64,000 bases of DNA from positions 116,798 to 180,797 of the forward strand of contig NZ_GL982514.1 in the NCBI RefSeq assembly GCF_000220255.1, written 5' to 3'. The notes beneath the pieces were generated by a model. It was not told the DNA's origin. It made no database searches and saw nothing but the letters and a program-made list of their open reading frames with translations. This document shows, piece by piece, positions 62,802-64,000 of this stretch; within the stretch, counting starts at the first letter, position 1; every line of letters begins with the position of its first letter. Origin of the DNA: Prevotella pallens ATCC 700821 (GTDB lineage: Bacteria; Bacteroidota; Bacteroidia; Bacteroidales; Bacteroidaceae). A program made the translations under genes and the position numbers.

Positions 62802-62944
62802 AGAATTGTAGAAGTAGAAAAGAAATTAACGAAGAAAGTATGGGACTTTGCCTATAGCTGCTTTATTTGTTCAAAGACAAATCATAGATAGAAGATAACC
62901 TGTATGTTGCATGGCATAATAGAATATCAAATAAGGAAAATGAA

Positions 62945-62978
62945 TGTACGTTGTGCACTTTTGTTTGACAACGTACAA
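62945..62978. repeat. Copy 2 of the hairpin repeat
   Basis: A perfect 10-bp inverted repeat, TGTACGTTGT (62945-62954) with ACAACGTACA (62968-62977), encloses GCACTTTTGTTTG. The same 30 bp lie at the right end of the IS3-type remnant in direct orientation, so the small-gene cassette sits between two copies. Confidence 0.85.
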
Positions 62979-63043
62979 TCTGAACTCGAATCCGAATCAT
63001 TCGATTCGTTCCCACATATACTGTTTGAATACTCTCTCATACG

Positions 63044-64000
63044 CTATTCTCCTATATAATGAATGTCTCCAGAATAAATATCTGGATGATTATTATAAAA
63101 TGGCCATTTTTCCTCCTTTAAATGCTGTGGGGTTATTCGAAAAACATGAATCTTTGTTTTGGTTAAGGGATACTTTTTACCACTCACCAACAAATAAATA
63201 GTAAACCAATTGTTATATTTGCTAACCTCAATGACCAACTTTCCCGAAGCTCCCTTAGCTTTGAAAGCCTCTGCATATCCCTTTATGATTTCATCTTCAT
63301 CAAAATAGAACTTTCCATTATAAATTGTTGTACCTACCTTCCAGCCAGCCTGTATCTCTCTTACGCGAGGCAATAATGAAGGCATCGGCTTATTATCTCT
63401 ATGCCAAAATTCTCCCGTAAGGAACCGGTAAAGGTAATCAGTAAAAGCTGCTTTTTCGTCTTCAAACTTAAATTCTATTTCATAGTTGAATTTTGTCTTG
63501 TAGGTATCCCACAAACCATCTGACAAACCATTTCGTTTGAAATTCTCTTCCGCCCATGTGTAATCCCCAAGTCGCCCTTCACAAAACGCATCAAGCGTTT
63601 TGCGGTATCGATACCCATCTTCGTCAAAATCCTGCAATGGCACATTTACTTCCCTGCCAACAAGAGTGTCACAGACCAATTCGCGTCGACCTATACCATC
63701 TACATAAAGCCACACATGCCCTTTGGGAAGCATATTGATCACAAAACCTGTAAATGCCCAATACCTCTTAGCTGGCCAATCATAATATTTTGTACGGAAC
63801 TTTTGGCGTATCTTATCTTGTAGCTCTAATGAGAATTTAACATTAAGCCGATAAAACTTCTTTTCTAAATACGAAAGCCACACAATATCAACACTACTGG
63901 GGGCATCCATTCCTCCGTTAGAGTCACTGCCCATATCTACCGTACCATCCGCTTCGCCCAAACCTGAACCAGTAAATCTCTCCATCACACCAACATATCC
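63044..64000 (-). CDS. DUF2931-like protein, 5' end outside window
   Basis: The frame is open to the last base of the window, and a GTG at 63988 or ATG at 63985 are not compelling starts. The visible 318 residues begin G-Y-V-G-V-M-E-R-F-T-G-S-G. They include D-I-V-W-L-S-Y-L-E-K-K-F-Y-R-L and W-P-A-K-R-Y-W-A-F-T-G-F, then P-K-G-H-V-W-L-Y-V-D-G. This resembles DUF2931 proteins of Bacteroidota, which are of unknown function and sometimes lie near type VI secretion genes. The last part contains K-L-V-I-E-V-S-K-Y-N-N-W-F-T-I-Y. The assignment is tentative. Confidence 0.5.
   Translation of the reverse strand, partial: GYVGVMERFTGSGLGEADGTVDMGSDSNGGMDAPSSVDIVWLSYLEKKFYRLNVKFSLELQDKIRQKFRTKYYDWPAKRYWAFTGFVINMLPKGHVWLYVDGIGRRELVCDTLVGREVNVPLQDFDEDGYRYRKTLDAFCEGRLGDYTWAEENFKRNGLSDGLWDTYKTKFNYEIEFKFEDEKAAFTDYLYRFLTGEFWHRDNKPMPSLLPRVREIQAGWKVGTTIYNGKFYFDEDEIIKGYAEAFKAKGASGKLVIEVSKYNNWFTIYLLVSGKKYPLTKTKIHVFRITPQHLKEEKWPFYNNHPDIYSGDIHYIGE

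Overview
The window is Bacteroidota chromosome, almost certainly a Prevotella of the intermedia/nigrescens group. The evidence is repeated Bacteroidota promoters (TTTG about 19-20 bp before TAnnTTTG), an Nqr operon, a TamB/TamL pair, BspA-type leucine-rich repeat and fimbrillin-like surface proteins, an HmuYRSTUV heme-uptake operon, and a dense family of intergenic repeats. The species guess is inference; the phylum is well supported.

Layout. 1-3.9 kb: tail of a DUF4876-type protein and a large M16 zinc protease. 4.3-7.4 kb: BspA-like LRR surface protein. 8.3-10.8 kb: OmpA-like lipoprotein divergent from proS. 11.6-12.9 kb: secreted protein of unknown function. 13.6-23.1 kb: hmuYRSTUV on the minus strand, with hairpins and a 22-bp repeat array in its internal gaps. 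24.1-25.6 kb: a small-peptide gene with its own promoter and terminator, a leader-like RNA with interleaved stems, and the C-terminal stump of a Dcu transporter. 25.9-30 kb: a KAP-like NTPase with a degenerate P-loop, an AAA15-type ATPase, and a small lipoprotein. 30.3-37.8 kb: tamB-tamL. 38.7-41.3 kb: fimbrillin-like lipoprotein preceded by a 58-residue protein. 41.7-43.5 kb: SPFH, ribbon-helix-helix and membrane protein operon. 44.3-48.8 kb: a second TamB-like protein, divergent from nqrABCDEF (48.9-54.7 kb).

From about 55 kb to the end the window is a mobile mosaic. It holds a decayed IS256-like transposase, a copper ATPase gene copB and a CopZ-type Fe-S protein that both look Gram-positive, a complete IS30 element, the tail of a CTnDOT-like conjugative transposon (lysozyme, traQ, broken traO), and a truncated IS3-type element. 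Beyond that lies a cassette of three small paralogous genes separated by two 13-codon micro-ORFs, then a partial DUF2931-like gene at the edge.

How the genes work together: HmuY and HmuR should capture and import heme across the outer membrane, and HmuS-HmuT-HmuU-HmuV form the inner-membrane part. TamB and TamL build the envelope. The Nqr complex couples NADH oxidation to sodium export. The least explained items are the small-gene cassette at 61.9-62.8 kb, the peptide unit at 24.1-24.4 kb, and the Met-rich insert inside HmuS. No tRNA, rRNA or CRISPR array was seen.
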